This document shows positions 8,810-18,043 of a stretch of 64,000 bases of DNA, in pieces. The DNA is from Poriferisulfidus sp963668445 (lineage in GTDB: Bacteria; Pseudomonadota; Gammaproteobacteria; Poriferisulfidales; Poriferisulfidaceae): NCBI GenBank assembly GCA_963668445.1, contig OY764335.1:682001-746000 (forward strand). The letters are read 5' to 3'. How positions within the stretch are numbered: position 1 is the first letter of the stretch; each line of letters opens with the position of its first letter. A model generated the notes under the pieces. It worked only from the letters and a program-made list of their open reading frames with translations. It searched no databases and was not told the DNA's origin. Made by a program: the position numbers and the translations under genes.

Positions 8810-10641
8810 GGGGGCCTCAGCAAATAGTTGTCCAGAAGCCTGCGCGCGATGGGCGCGGCCTTCGTGGAGCCGTGGCCGCCATGTTCGACGATGACGGCCA
8901 GCGCGATGCGCGGTTGTTCGGCGGGCGCAAAAGCGATGAACAGGGAATGGTCGCGGATATGCGCCGGGAGGTCTTCCGAATCAGGCCGCTCTGCGCCGTA
9001 GTTGATGACTTGCGCGGTGCCGGTCTTGCCGGCGATGCGGTATTTCGCGTTCGCGCCGGACCGGCGGGCGGTGCCGTTGGGTGCATGCACGACATCCACC
9101 ATGGCGGCGGCGACCGCATCCCACCAGGCCGGATTTTCCAATGCGATGCGTTCGGCCATGACAGGCTCGATGTAGGTATAAACGCCGCCTGCGTTATGGG
9201 CACGCAGCAAGCGCGGCTGCATGCGGATGCCGTGCGTGGCCAGCGTGGCGGTGGCGGCGGCAAGCTGCAAAGGCGTAACCAGAAGGTAGCCCTGGCCGAT
9301 TCCGATATTGACGGTTTCGCCCGGATACCAGGGCTGGCCGTACTGTTGGCGCTTCCAGCTGGCGGACGGCAGCAGGCCAGAGCGTTCGCCCGGCAGGTCC
9401 AGTTGCTGGAGTTGGCCGAGCCCGAAGGGCTGCAGATGGTCGTAGATGGCATTGATCCCCATCCGATGGGCCAATGCGTAGAAGTAGACATCGCAGGATT
9501 GGGTGATGGAGGAGGACAGCGTGACCCAGCCGTGGCCTTCGTCCTTCCAGTCGCGGAACGGCCGGCTGTAGTGGGGCAGCTTGAAATGCGGGCCGGCGAA
9601 AAAGCGCTTGTCCAGCGTGGCATGGCCGGTCGCGAGTCCGGCCAGCGCCATGAACGGTTTGATGGTGGAGCCGGGAGCGTAGCGGCCTTGGACGGCGCGG
9701 TTGAGGAGAGGCCGTTTCGGGTTGTATGTGAGTTTCCGGTACGTCTCGGCGTCGATGCCATGGTTGAACAGGTGGGGGTCGAAGCCAGGGGCGCTGACCA
9801 GCGCCAGAATGTCGCCCGTGTGCGGTTCGATGGCGACTATGGCGCCGGCCATGCCGGCCAAGGCTTCGTCGGCGGCTTGCTGCAATTCCGCGTCCAGTGT
9901 CAGAATCAGGTTCGCACCGGGAACGGGCGCTTGGCGATCGTGCTGGGTCAGGATGCGCCCTCGGGAGTTGACCTCGGCCTGCAGCAGGCCTGAAGCGCCG
10001 AGCAGCAGGGGCTCGTACTGATGCTCAATGCCGGTGCGTCCGATGCGTCGCATCCCGCGGTAATGGCGCAGATCGATGCGCTTGCGGTCCTGTTCGCTGA
10101 TGGCGGACAGGTAGCCGAGCACATGGGCGGTAGCCTGCCGATAGGCATAGCGGCGCGAGGGATAGGCTTCCAGGTGGACGCCAGGCATCTGATGCAGATG
10201 CACGGCCACGCGGGCGATCTCCCGCTCCGACAGGTTCGGCTTCAGCATGCTGGCTTCGTAGCTCCGCTGGCGGCTTTGGTTTCGGAAATGCCGCAGTTCG
10301 CGTTCTTTGACCGGCAGCAGCTTCCGCAAGCGCTCGAGCGTGGCCTGCATGTCGCCGATTTGCGACGGCATCAGACTCAGGCCGTACTGCACGTTGTTAT
10401 CCGCCAGCAGGGAGCCGTGGCGGTCGAAGATCAGTCCGCGCGGCGGAGCGACGGGGACCTGGCGCAGATGGTTGCCGGCGGCCAGCGCCGCGAAGTGCTC
10501 GGTATGCGTCGTCTGCATCCAGCCCACGCGTGCGAGCAGCACGAGCAGCGCCACGCTGCCGAAGCCGGCCAGCTGGTGCAGACGGTGCTTGATGCGGCGG
10601 GCATCGTCGCCAGTGCGGGCGCGCGTCCGAAGGATGGTCAT
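8806..10641 (-). CDS. mrdA: penicillin-binding protein 2 (elongation transpeptidase)
   Basis: A 611-residue class B PBP, the DD-transpeptidase of the Rod complex. One transmembrane segment lies at about residues 25-42. The dimerisation domain follows (VAPPRGLIFDRHG), and the transpeptidase motifs are S325-T-I-K328, S382-C-D384 and K539-T-G541. Length is close to E. coli PBP2 (633). It is the first gene of the rodA-mltB-rlpA-dacA series and starts six bases after the DegP-like gene ends, so the protease may share its transcript. Other class B PBPs such as FtsI are less likely given the adjoining rodA. Confidence 0.96.
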   Translation of the reverse strand: MTILRTRARTGDDARRIKHRLHQLAGFGSVALLVLLARVGWMQTTHTEHFAALAAGNHLRQVPVAPPRGLIFDRHGSLLADNNVQYGLSLMPSQIGDMQATLERLRKLLPVKERELRHFRNQSRQRSYEASMLKPNLSEREIARVAVHLHQMPGVHLEAYPSRRYAYRQATAHVLGYLSAISEQDRKRIDLRHYRGMRRIGRTGIEHQYEPLLLGASGLLQAEVNSRGRILTQHDRQAPVPGANLILTLDAELQQAADEALAGMAGAIVAIEPHTGDILALVSAPGFDPHLFNHGIDAETYRKLTYNPKRPLLNRAVQGRYAPGSTIKPFMALAGLATGHATLDKRFFAGPHFKLPHYSRPFRDWKDEGHGWVTLSSSITQSCDVYFYALAHRMGINAIYDHLQPFGLGQLQQLDLPGERSGLLPSASWKRQQYGQPWYPGETVNIGIGQGYLLVTPLQLAAATATLATHGIRMQPRLLRAHNAGGVYTYIEPVMAERIALENPAWWDAVAAAMVDVVHAPNGTARRSGANAKYRIAGKTGTAQVINYGAERPDSEDLPAHIRDHSLFIAFAPAEQPRIALAVIVEHGGHGSTKAAPIARRLLDNYLLRPP

Positions 10642-10647
10642 GGCGGC

Positions 10648-12015
10648 TCAGGGGAGCAGCACGAACGCGACCCGACCGCGGGCTCCGCGCTGCACTTGCA
10701 GAAGGACTTGGGTGTTGCTGCGGTCTGCTGCGGCCCGCGCATCGCCCATATTTTCGACGGCCCGCCGGTTGATGCCGCGCAAACGGTCGTTTGCGCGGAT
10801 GCCGGCCCGATAGGCGGGGCTGTTCGACTCGACCTCGACGATGCCCACGAAGCTGGCGTGGTCGTCGCGCTGGTTCGACAAGGTCATGCCGGACATCGCC
10901 GGATGCAGGTCGGCTCCCGAGATGCGCAGGTTGGCCGTGGCGGCGCGGACGCGGATCGTCTCGCGGCCGCGGCGCAGTTCGATGCCGACTTCGCGGCCGG
11001 CCCGCAGCAGGCCAAGGATATTGCGCATGTCCTTGTCATCATTGATCTCCTCGCCGTTGATGCGCCGCAAGATGTCGCCGGGGAGAATGCCGGCGCGGGC
11101 GGCCGGGGAATCCTTGATGACTTCGGTCACGACCACGCCTTCCGTCTGTTCGACGCCGAAAGCCCGGGCCAGTTCGCGTGTCAGTTTTTGCGCCTGCACG
11201 CCCAGTTCTCCGCGTCGCACTTGGCCGAATTCGGTCAATTGCGCGGCAATCTGGCGGACCATGCGGATGGGAATGGCGAAGCCGATGCCGATGTTGCCGC
11301 CGGAACGGCTCAAGATGGCCGTATTGATGCCGATCAGTTCGCCGCGCAGGTTGACCAGGGCGCCGCCGGAGTTTCCCGGATTGATGGAGGCATCGGTTTG
11401 GATGAAGTTCTCGTAGCCGCCTGCATCGAACACGCCGCTGCGCCCCAAGGCACTGATGATGCCGGAGGTGACGGTCTGCCCTAGGCCGAACGGGTTGCCG
11501 ATGGCGACGACGAAGTCACCGACCCGCAATTGCTCGGAATCGGCGATGGGCAGGCTGGCCAGCGGTTCGCCGTCCGTATCGACGTGCAGCATGGCGACAT
11601 CGGTCTCGCTGTCGGAGCCGATCAGTTCCGCCTTGAATTCGCGTCCGTTGCTGAGCGTGATGGTGATGTCGCTGGCGCGCTCGATCAGATGGTGGTTGGT
11701 GACGACGTAGCCCCGGCCGGCATCCAGAATCACGCCGGTGCCGAGCCCGCGGCGGACGCGCTTGCGGCTGCGGGGGCCGGGCAGGTTGAAGAAATGCTGG
11801 AAGAAGGGGTCGCGAAACAGCGGACCGGTGCGCACCACTTCCTCATGCGCCGTGGAAATGTTGACGACTGCCGGGACCACCGACTCCAGCATCGGGGCGA
11901 GCGACGGCAGCCCGTCGCCATGGCGTTCCCATGGCAGCACAGCCCAAGCCGGGATTGTGAGGAAGATGGCGCTGAAGACCGCAAGGCGTATACGGCGGGA
12001 GGAAGCGAATGGCAT
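10648..12015 (-). CDS. periplasmic serine protease of the DegP/DegQ (HtrA) family
   Basis: A 454-residue HtrA protease/chaperone with a signal peptide (hydrophobic residues about 10-26). The trypsin-fold catalytic triad is H109 (TNHHL, where TNNHV is usual), D139 (SETDVAML) and S216 (NPGNSGGAL). Two PDZ domains follow (about 250-350 and 365-454), the second ending RINR...LLQVQRG. It would degrade misfolded envelope proteins. ATG 12015 begins at the signal peptide; a TTG 21 bases upstream is less attractive. Position upstream of the wall-elongation genes suggests co-expression. DegP and DegQ cannot be told apart here. Confidence 0.92.
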   Translation of the reverse strand: MPFASSRRIRLAVFSAIFLTIPAWAVLPWERHGDGLPSLAPMLESVVPAVVNISTAHEEVVRTGPLFRDPFFQHFFNLPGPRSRKRVRRGLGTGVILDAGRGYVVTNHHLIERASDITITLSNGREFKAELIGSDSETDVAMLHVDTDGEPLASLPIADSEQLRVGDFVVAIGNPFGLGQTVTSGIISALGRSGVFDAGGYENFIQTDASINPGNSGGALVNLRGELIGINTAILSRSGGNIGIGFAIPIRMVRQIAAQLTEFGQVRRGELGVQAQKLTRELARAFGVEQTEGVVVTEVIKDSPAARAGILPGDILRRINGEEINDDKDMRNILGLLRAGREVGIELRRGRETIRVRAATANLRISGADLHPAMSGMTLSNQRDDHASFVGIVEVESNSPAYRAGIRANDRLRGINRRAVENMGDARAAADRSNTQVLLQVQRGARGRVAFVLLP

Positions 12016-12149
12016 GGGAGAGGGAGGACGTAGCAAAAACGGAGAGGTTCCGGGATTTTTAGTACCGAATATTATAGGTAGACTGGCAGCAGAAAGCCAT
12101 CACGCGGGCTGGCGGAAGGCCAAGGTAAAGGTTCTTCTGCGTGGGAAAG

Positions 12150-12184
12150 GACGGGCTCTCTGGCCAAGGCTCGGAGAGCCCGTC
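12150..12184 (-). terminator. perfect 11-bp inverted repeat, likely terminator of the coiled-coil gene
   Basis: GACGGGCTCTC (12150-12160) pairs perfectly with GAGAGCCCGTC (12174-12184) around a 13-base loop. It lies five bases after the stop of the leftward coiled-coil gene and upstream of the DegP-like gene. The run after the stem on the minus strand is CCTTTCCC, not a clean U tract, so termination may be partial or need Rho. Confidence 0.55.
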
Positions 12185-12189
12185 TTGAT

Positions 12190-12627
12190 TCAATCAGTTT
12201 GGCGGCCTGCGGCGGAGTGGGCTTTGGGAAGCGTTCGGCCCGTCATCCAGACCCGCAGGAAGTCCGTCATGATTCCTACTTTGCCGTCCAGACGCGCGAC
12301 GGCAGCGGATAGTTCCTGAAACCGCGCCTGATTCTCCCGGCGCTCCTCGTCCATGCGTGCGTACACGGCCTGCTGGTTCTCGTCGATCTTGGCGTACACG
12401 GCCTTTTGGTTCTCGTCGATCTTGGCGTGCACGGCCTTTTGGTTCTCGTCGATCTTGGCTTCAAGCCGGTTCACTCCCCGGCTGCCTTCTTTGCGATTCT
12501 TCTCCATGTCCTTGTGCGTCTGGCGCTGTCCCTTCTGGAACATCCGCATCAGAATCAGAAACTGCACCGCGAACGCGGCGAAGCCGGTGTATATGATCTG
12601 CATCAGGGTGGGTTCGAAATCCATCAT
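12190..12627 (-). CDS. membrane-anchored coiled-coil protein with hendecad repeats
   Basis: A 145-residue protein I cannot assign to a named family. A single hydrophobic segment (about residues 8-25) is followed by a Lys/Arg-rich stretch (KGQRQTHKDMEKNRKEGSR). Then comes a long charged helix built from four 11-residue units of the type AKIDENQKAVY, three of them nearly identical. The tail contains RFQELSAAVARLDGKV, another predicted coiled coil. It resembles DUF1640-like or phage-type membrane coiled-coil proteins in architecture only. ATG 12627 (or 12624) is chosen because GAGG sits eight bases upstream; the frame is open earlier. It is a single gene between algC and the DegP-like gene. Confidence 0.65.
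   Translation of the reverse strand: MMDFEPTLMQIIYTGFAAFAVQFLILMRMFQKGQRQTHKDMEKNRKEGSRGVNRLEAKIDENQKAVHAKIDENQKAVYAKIDENQQAVYARMDEERRENQARFQELSAAVARLDGKVGIMTDFLRVWMTGRTLPKAHSAAGRQTD
12361..12459 (-). repeat. three tandem 33-bp repeats inside the coiled-coil gene
   Basis: Units at 12361-12393, 12394-12426 and 12427-12459 differ from each other by only one to three bases. Each encodes one 11-residue hendecad (consensus KIDENQKAVYA). The near identity at DNA level suggests recent expansion, so copy number may vary between strains without a frameshift. Confidence 0.9.
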
Positions 12628-12844
12628 GGGGTCGTCCTCGGTCAAAGCCGCGCTCAAGGCCTTTTTCCGCAGCCGGAATGTTTCCAGACGCCTCTCACGT
12701 CCGTGTGCGTCTGAGGCGATTGCAGGCAGTGTATCAGATGCCGCGGGCATCTGGCCAAGCGGCTTCGCGACCCGCCCAAAATACGGCGGCGGCGGTTCGG
12801 GATCCGCGTCCTAAGGCCCGTTCTCGCACACAATAAGGATCCGG

Positions 12845-14218
12845 TCAAAACGGCAATTCCAGTTCGGGCTCAACTGCCAACATTTGCTCCCGGAACTGTG
12901 CTTGGATCCGTGCCAGCACTTTGGGGCTGGAGCCTTCGAAGCGCGTCACCACGCATGGCGTGGTGTTGGAGGCGCGTGCCAGACCGAAGCCGTCCTCGAA
13001 ATCGGCGCGCACGCCGTCGATGCGCGTCAGGGTCGCAGCCGGGAATTCGGCAATGCCCGAGAAAGCCTCGATGAAGCGGTGCTGGTCGCCGTCCACGGCA
13101 AAGGGTACGTTGAGTTCCGGCGTAACGCAGGCTTGCGGCAGGGCGGCGAAGGTGGCGCTGGCGGGCTGGCGGGTGCGCGCCAGAATCTGTAGCAGCCGGG
13201 CGGCGGCGTAGATGCCGTCGTCGAAGCCGTACCAGCGTTCGCGGAAGAACAGATGGCCGCTCATTTCCCCGGCTAGCGCAGCTTGGGTTTCGCGCATCTT
13301 CGACTTGATGAACGAATGGCCGGTGCGTGCCATGACCGGGCGGCCGCCGTGCGCTTTGATCACGTGCGGCAGCAGGCCGGAGCATTTGACGTCGAACACG
13401 ACGGTGGCGCCCGGCTTGCGGTTCAGCACATCGGCAGCGTGCAGCATCAGTTGCCGGTCCGCCCATAGGATGCCGCCTTGGTCGTCCACTACGCCGCATC
13501 GGTCGCCGTCGCCGTCCAGCGCGATACCGAGTTCCAGCCGATCGCGCGTGACCCGCGCCCGCAAATCGTCGAGATTCCGTTCTTCGCTAGGGTTAGGATG
13601 GTGGTTCGGGAAATCGCCGTCGATGTCGCAGTACAGCGGCGTCACTTCGGCGCCGCAGGCGCGCAAGGTCTGCATAGCGATCGGTCCGGCGACCCCGTTG
13701 CCGGCATCCAGCGCAATGCGCATCGGGCGTTCGAGTCGGATGTCGTGCGCGATGCGGTCGACGTAAGCTTGCGCGATGTCCGCATCTGTCAGTTCGCCGC
13801 CGCCGCGGGCGGGCGGGTTTTGCAGAATGCTTTGGCGCAAGGCTTGGATTGCGTCGCCGGCGAGGGTGCGCCCGTCCAGCATCAGTTTGAAGCCGTTGTA
13901 CTCGGGCGGGTTGTGGCTGCCGGTAATCATGATGCCGGAGCCGGCGCTCAGTTCGCAGGCTGCGTAATACAGTACGGGCGTGGGCACCTGTCCGATGCGG
14001 CGCACCGCCATGCCGCCTTCGGCCAGCCCTGTAGCGAGGCCGGTTGCGAGTGCGGCGCTGGAATGGCGGCCGTCGAAGCCGACCGCCAGTTCGCGGACGC
14101 TCGGGTAGGCGGCAGCGACGGCGCAGCCCAGGTCGCGGGCGAATGCCGGCGTGAGTTCGCTCCCGGCAATGCCGCGGATGTCATAGGCGCGGAAGATGTG
14201 CGGGGGCGGCTGAATCAT
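12845..14218 (-). CDS. algC: phosphomannomutase/phosphoglucomutase
   Basis: A 457-residue alpha-D-phosphohexomutase that interconverts mannose or glucose 6-phosphate and 1-phosphate for LPS and exopolysaccharide precursors. The phosphoserine loop is TGSHNPP (S101), the metal-binding loop is DGDGDR, and the sugar-phosphate specificity loop GEMSGHLFF is present. Length and the opening FRAYDIRG match the AlgC/ManB type of bacterial PMM/PGM. It overlaps dut by four bases (the ATG lies in the dut stop region), as in many gammaproteobacteria with a coaBC-dut-algC order. Confidence 0.94.
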   Translation of the reverse strand: MIQPPPHIFRAYDIRGIAGSELTPAFARDLGCAVAAAYPSVRELAVGFDGRHSSAALATGLATGLAEGGMAVRRIGQVPTPVLYYAACELSAGSGIMITGSHNPPEYNGFKLMLDGRTLAGDAIQALRQSILQNPPARGGGELTDADIAQAYVDRIAHDIRLERPMRIALDAGNGVAGPIAMQTLRACGAEVTPLYCDIDGDFPNHHPNPSEERNLDDLRARVTRDRLELGIALDGDGDRCGVVDDQGGILWADRQLMLHAADVLNRKPGATVVFDVKCSGLLPHVIKAHGGRPVMARTGHSFIKSKMRETQAALAGEMSGHLFFRERWYGFDDGIYAAARLLQILARTRQPASATFAALPQACVTPELNVPFAVDGDQHRFIEAFSGIAEFPAATLTRIDGVRADFEDGFGLARASNTTPCVVTRFEGSSPKVLARIQAQFREQMLAVEPELELPF

Positions 14219-14670
14219 TGCCGGCCGCTGTGGCCGAAGCCGCCCGTGCCGCGTCGGCTCTCCGAGAAGTCGGGGACGGCTTTGAAGATTGCTTGGCGCA
14301 CCGGCACCAGCACCAGTTGCGCAATGCGTTCACCGATGTCGATGGTGAATGCTTCACGGCCGCGGTTCCAGCAGGACACCATGATTTCTCCCTGATAGTC
14401 GGAATCGATCAGCCCGACCAGATTGCCCAGCACGATGCCGTGCTTGTGGCCGAGGCCGGAGCGCGGCAGGATGAGTGCCGCGTAATCGGGGTCTTCGAGG
14501 TGGATGGCGAAGCCAGAGGGAATCAGTTCGGTCTGCCCCGGCTCCAGCGTCAGCGGTTCCTGCAGGCAGGCGCGTATGTCCATGCCGGCGGAGCCGTGCG
14601 TGGCGCGGGTCGGCAGCGGGATCGAATCGCCGACCCGCTCATCCAGAATGCGTACTTTGACAATCAGCAT
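14215..14670 (-). CDS. dut: dUTP diphosphatase
   Basis: A 151-residue trimeric dUTPase that hydrolyses dUTP to dUMP and keeps uracil out of DNA. The five family motifs are visible: AGMDIRA, PRSGLG, GLIDSDYQGEI, RIAQLVLVP and the glycine-rich C-terminus RGTGGFGHSG. ATG 14670 gives the E. coli length and overlaps the 3' end of coaBC by 32 bases; no internal start gives a complete motif 1. Confidence 0.96.
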   Translation of the reverse strand: MLIVKVRILDERVGDSIPLPTRATHGSAGMDIRACLQEPLTLEPGQTELIPSGFAIHLEDPDYAALILPRSGLGHKHGIVLGNLVGLIDSDYQGEIMVSCWNRGREAFTIDIGERIAQLVLVPVRQAIFKAVPDFSESRRGTGGFGHSGRQ

Positions 14671-15883
14671 GGAGTGAATCGTAGGCGCAAGCAGCAGATT
14701 GCAGACGCACGGCGATGGCATCCGCCAGTTGCCGCGCCACGAATGGTTTGGAGCCGGGTCCGAGGCGTTGGACGGTTTCCGCGTCGACCAGTTCCAGCGT
14801 CGTGTCGCAGTCGCCGAAGCCCTGCTCCGGGCCGATGCGGTTCGCGACCATGAGATCGGCGCCTTTGGCATGCAATTTGGCGCGGGCGTGTTGGATCAGA
14901 TCCTCCGTTTCGGCGGCGAAGCCGACCAGATAGGGCCGGTCGGGCAGGCGCCCAAGGGCGGCGAGCAGGTCGGCGGTGGGTTCCAGTTCCAGCTGCGGCG
15001 GGCCTGCGCGCTTCTTGAGTTTGCGCCCGGCCAAGGCTTTCGGGCGCCAGTCCGCGACGGCGGCCGCGGCGACCAGCAGGCGGCAGTCCTTGGCATGCGC
15101 CAGAGCGGCGTCGTGCATTTCGGCTGCGGTAGAGACGGGCACGAGCTCTGCGCCGGCCGGCGGCGGGACTTGCAGGGGGCCGTGCACGAGCGTGACGCGG
15201 GCGCCGCGCCGCAGCAGCGCTTCGGCGATGGCGCAGCCCATCCGGCCGGTGCTGAAGTTGCTGATGAAGCGGGCCGGATCGATGGCTTCGCGGGTAGGGC
15301 CGGCGGTGACGACGGCGGTGATGCCCTGCATGTTGCGTTCGGCGCAGAGTTCCGCCAGCTCCGTCCGCAGTTGCTCCGGCTCCGGCAGGCGGCCCGGGCC
15401 GGTGTCGCCGCAGGCCTGATCGCCCACGTCCGGTTCCAGAACTTTGAGGCCGTGTTCGCGCAAGGTGCGGACATGGGCCTGCGTGGCCGGGTTGGCCCAC
15501 ATGGCGGCATTCATGGCCGGCGCGACCGCGGTCGGGGCGCGCGTGGCGAGGCACAGGGTGGCGAGCAGGTCGTCCGCCGCGCCGGCCGCGAGTCGGGCGA
15601 GGCAGTTGGCGGAGGCGGGGGCAATGAGCACGGCATCGGCCCAGCGGGCCAGTTCGATATGACTCATGGCCATTTCCGCTTCGCGGTCGAACAGTTCGGT
15701 GCGGACCGGGCGGCGGCTCAGCGCTTCAAAGGTGAGGGCTTGCACGAACCGTTCCGCAGCGGGCGTCATCACGACCTGCACATCGGCTCCTTCGCGGACA
15801 AGCAGACGCACCAGCTCGCATGCCTTGTAGGCGGCGATGCTGCCGGTGACGCCGAGCAGGATGCGGCGGTACTGCAAAGTCAT
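14639..15883 (-). CDS. coaBC: bifunctional phosphopantothenoylcysteine decarboxylase / phosphopantothenate-cysteine ligase
   Basis: A 414-residue CoaBC for steps two and three of coenzyme A synthesis. The N-terminal flavoprotein decarboxylase half has GVTGSIAAYK, the catalytic His region and the MNAAMW loop (PAMNAAMWANP). The C-terminal ligase half has TAGPTREAIDPARFISNFSTGRMG and the loop DLMVANRI. The start at 15883 overlaps bioF's stop by four bases. The C-terminal 11 codons overlap dut. Confidence 0.95.
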   Translation of the reverse strand: MTLQYRRILLGVTGSIAAYKACELVRLLVREGADVQVVMTPAAERFVQALTFEALSRRPVRTELFDREAEMAMSHIELARWADAVLIAPASANCLARLAAGAADDLLATLCLATRAPTAVAPAMNAAMWANPATQAHVRTLREHGLKVLEPDVGDQACGDTGPGRLPEPEQLRTELAELCAERNMQGITAVVTAGPTREAIDPARFISNFSTGRMGCAIAEALLRRGARVTLVHGPLQVPPPAGAELVPVSTAAEMHDAALAHAKDCRLLVAAAAVADWRPKALAGRKLKKRAGPPQLELEPTADLLAALGRLPDRPYLVGFAAETEDLIQHARAKLHAKGADLMVANRIGPEQGFGDCDTTLELVDAETVQRLGPGSKPFVARQLADAIAVRLQSAACAYDSLHADCQSTHSG

Positions 15884-17037
15884 TCGGGCAGTGTACCAAA
15901 GGTGCTGGCCAGCGCGTCGACCAGCCGCTCGATCTGGGCGTGCGTATGCCGGGCGGACAAGGTGATGCGCAGCCGCGATGTGCCTTCCGGCACGGTTGGC
16001 GGGCGTATGGCGCGCACGAGGAGGCCGCATTCCCCGAGACGGGCGCTGGCGGCTAATGCCGCAGTGGCAGAGCCGAGGATGAGCGGCTGGATGGCAGTGC
16101 GCGAGGCGGGTAGGGGCAGGCCTTGCTGGGTGGCGCAGGTCTGAAAGTGGGCAATGTTGGCGTGCAGGCGCGTACGGTGTTCGGGTTCTTCGATCATGAG
16201 TTGCAAGGCGCGGTCGGCGGCAGCGGCCAAAGCCGGGGCCAGCGCAGTGCTGTAGCCGTAGCCGCGGGCATGCTGCAGGAGATGTTCGATCAGGTCGTCG
16301 GGGCCGGAGACGAATCCGCCTTGCGCTCCGAGCGCTTTGCCCAGCGTGGCAATCAGCAGCGGCACTTCGGCCTGCGACAGCGCCGTTTCTTCCAGCAGGC
16401 CACCGCCGCGGGCACCGAGCACGCCGAGGCCATGGGCGTCGTCGCAGAGCACAAGTGCGCCAGAGCGTTGGGCAGCGGCAGCCAGTTCGGCCATGGGCGC
16501 AGGGTCGCCGTCCATGCTGAAGACGCCGTCGGTGACGAGCATACGGGCCTGATGCCGTTCCATTCGCCGCGCCGCATCCGCGGCATCGGCGTGTCGGTAG
16601 CGGACGCATTTGGCGCGGGACAGCCGGGCCGCATCCAGCAGGGAGGCATGGTTCAGTCGATCTTCGACCAGACAGTCGCCGCGCCCCAGAAGCGCTTGGA
16701 TAATGCCGAGGTTGGTCAGATAACCAGCGGAAAAGACCAAGGCGCGGTCGCGCCCGGCGAAGTCGGCGAGATGTTCTTCCAGTTGCCGATGGATAGCCGT
16801 ATAGCCGGTGATGAGCGGCGATGCGCCGGCACCGGCGCCGTAGCTCCGCGCTGCTTTCGCCAGTGCTTCGCAGACGCGGGCATCGCGGCTGAGACCAAGA
16901 TAGTCGTTGTCGCAGAAGGAGATGCATGGCGCATCGTCGAAGCGGTCGGTCGCCTCCGAGGACGGATTGCGGACGAGGCGCTGCCTGCGCAACGCGTTCG
17001 GGCGTCGGCAGATCCAGTCCGGCACGGGCTGGCTCAA
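15880..17037 (-). CDS. bioF: 8-amino-7-oxononanoate synthase
   Basis: A 385-residue PLP enzyme that condenses pimeloyl-ACP/CoA with L-alanine in biotin synthesis. It shows SFCDNDYLGLSRD, the GAGAGASPLITGY loop, the HASLLDAARLS block and the PLP lysine in ATLGKALGAQGG. No ATG lies near the expected N-terminus. I chose TTG 17037, which overlaps the bioB stop as TTGA, matching the 4-base overlaps elsewhere in this run; GTG 17025 is the alternative. The N-terminus is a few residues shorter than E. coli BioF. It works right after BioB's partners in the same pathway. Confidence 0.93.
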   Translation of the reverse strand: MSQPVPDWICRRPNALRRQRLVRNPSSEATDRFDDAPCISFCDNDYLGLSRDARVCEALAKAARSYGAGAGASPLITGYTAIHRQLEEHLADFAGRDRALVFSAGYLTNLGIIQALLGRGDCLVEDRLNHASLLDAARLSRAKCVRYRHADAADAARRMERHQARMLVTDGVFSMDGDPAPMAELAAAAQRSGALVLCDDAHGLGVLGARGGGLLEETALSQAEVPLLIATLGKALGAQGGFVSGPDDLIEHLLQHARGYGYSTALAPALAAAADRALQLMIEEPEHRTRLHANIAHFQTCATQQGLPLPASRTAIQPLILGSATAALAASARLGECGLLVRAIRPPTVPEGTSRLRITLSARHTHAQIERLVDALASTFGTLPE

Positions 17038-18014
17038 GAGTTGGATGGGGCGCTCGGCTGCGAGGTCAGGCCCAGACGCGCGAACAAGGCGCGGTCGCGG
17101 CGCATGTCCGGATTTGGCGTAGTCAGCAGGGCTTCGCCGTAGAAGATGGAGTTGGCGCCGGCCAGAAAGCATAGCGCTTGGAGTTCGTCGGTCATGCCTT
17201 CGCGGCCGGCGGACAGGCGCACCGTGGCCTGCGGCATGGTGATGCGGGTGGCGGCGACGGTGCGGGCAAACTCCAGCGGGTCCAGTGCGGCGGCTTCGCC
17301 CAAGGGCGTGCCTTGCACGCGCACCAGAAGGTTGATGGGCACGGATTCCGGGTGTGGGTTCTGGGATGCCAGTTGCGCCAGCAGACCAGCGCGGTCGGCG
17401 CGGGATTCGCCCATGCCGAGGATGCCGCCGCAGCAGACCCGGATGCCGGCGGCGCGTACGTGCTGCAAGGTCTCCAGACGGTCCTGATACGTGCGGGTCG
17501 TGATGATTTCGCCGTAGAACTCCGGCGACGTGTCCAAGTTGTGGTTGTAGTAGTCCAAGCCGCAGTCGGCGAGGCGCTGAGCCTGCCGCGACGTCAGCAT
17601 GCCGAGCGTGACGCAGGTTTCGAGTCCCTGCTCCCTGACGGCCTCGATCATTTGCGCGACATGGTCGAGGTCGTGGTCGGTCGGAGCCCGCCATGCCGCA
17701 CCCATGCAGAAGCGGTCGGCGCCGTGGTCGGCGGCACGGCGCGCTGCGATGCGCACGGTTTCGACATCCAGCAGCTTCTCGCGCTCCAGCCCCGTGGCAT
17801 AGTGGGCGCTTTGCGGGCAATAGGCGCAATCTTCCGGGCAGCCTCCGGTCTTGATCGAGAGCAAAGTGCTGATTTGCATCTGGTTCGGGTCGTGGCATGC
17901 GCGATGGACGGTCTGCGCCTGATGCAGCAAATCGCTGAACGGCTGGCTTAGGAGCGTGCGAATTTCGCCGGGCGTCCAGTCGTAACGCAGGGCAGGGGCT
18001 TCTGCAGAGTGCAT
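17034..18014 (-). CDS. bioB: biotin synthase (radical SAM)
   Basis: A 326-residue BioB that inserts sulfur into dethiobiotin. The radical-SAM cysteines are in GGCPEDCAYCPQS, and the [2Fe-2S] and substrate regions FCMGAAWRAP, YNHNLDTSPEFYG and CCGGILGMGE are intact. Length is slightly shorter than E. coli (346). A clean TATAAT lies about 30 bases upstream, so bioB probably begins its own transcript and carries bioF, coaBC, dut and algC with it. bioA, bioC and bioD are not in this window. Confidence 0.96.
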   Translation of the reverse strand: MHSAEAPALRYDWTPGEIRTLLSQPFSDLLHQAQTVHRACHDPNQMQISTLLSIKTGGCPEDCAYCPQSAHYATGLEREKLLDVETVRIAARRAADHGADRFCMGAAWRAPTDHDLDHVAQMIEAVREQGLETCVTLGMLTSRQAQRLADCGLDYYNHNLDTSPEFYGEIITTRTYQDRLETLQHVRAAGIRVCCGGILGMGESRADRAGLLAQLASQNPHPESVPINLLVRVQGTPLGEAAALDPLEFARTVAATRITMPQATVRLSAGREGMTDELQALCFLAGANSIFYGEALLTTPNPDMRRDRALFARLGLTSQPSAPSNS

Positions 18015-18043
18015 GGCGGTTTGCTTGCGGGCTGTGACGCATC

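Noticed and set aside
12361..12459. Tandem 33-bp repeats that might suggest a CRISPR array
   Set aside because: The repeats are directly adjacent without unique spacers and lie in frame within a coiled-coil gene; each encodes one hendecad.
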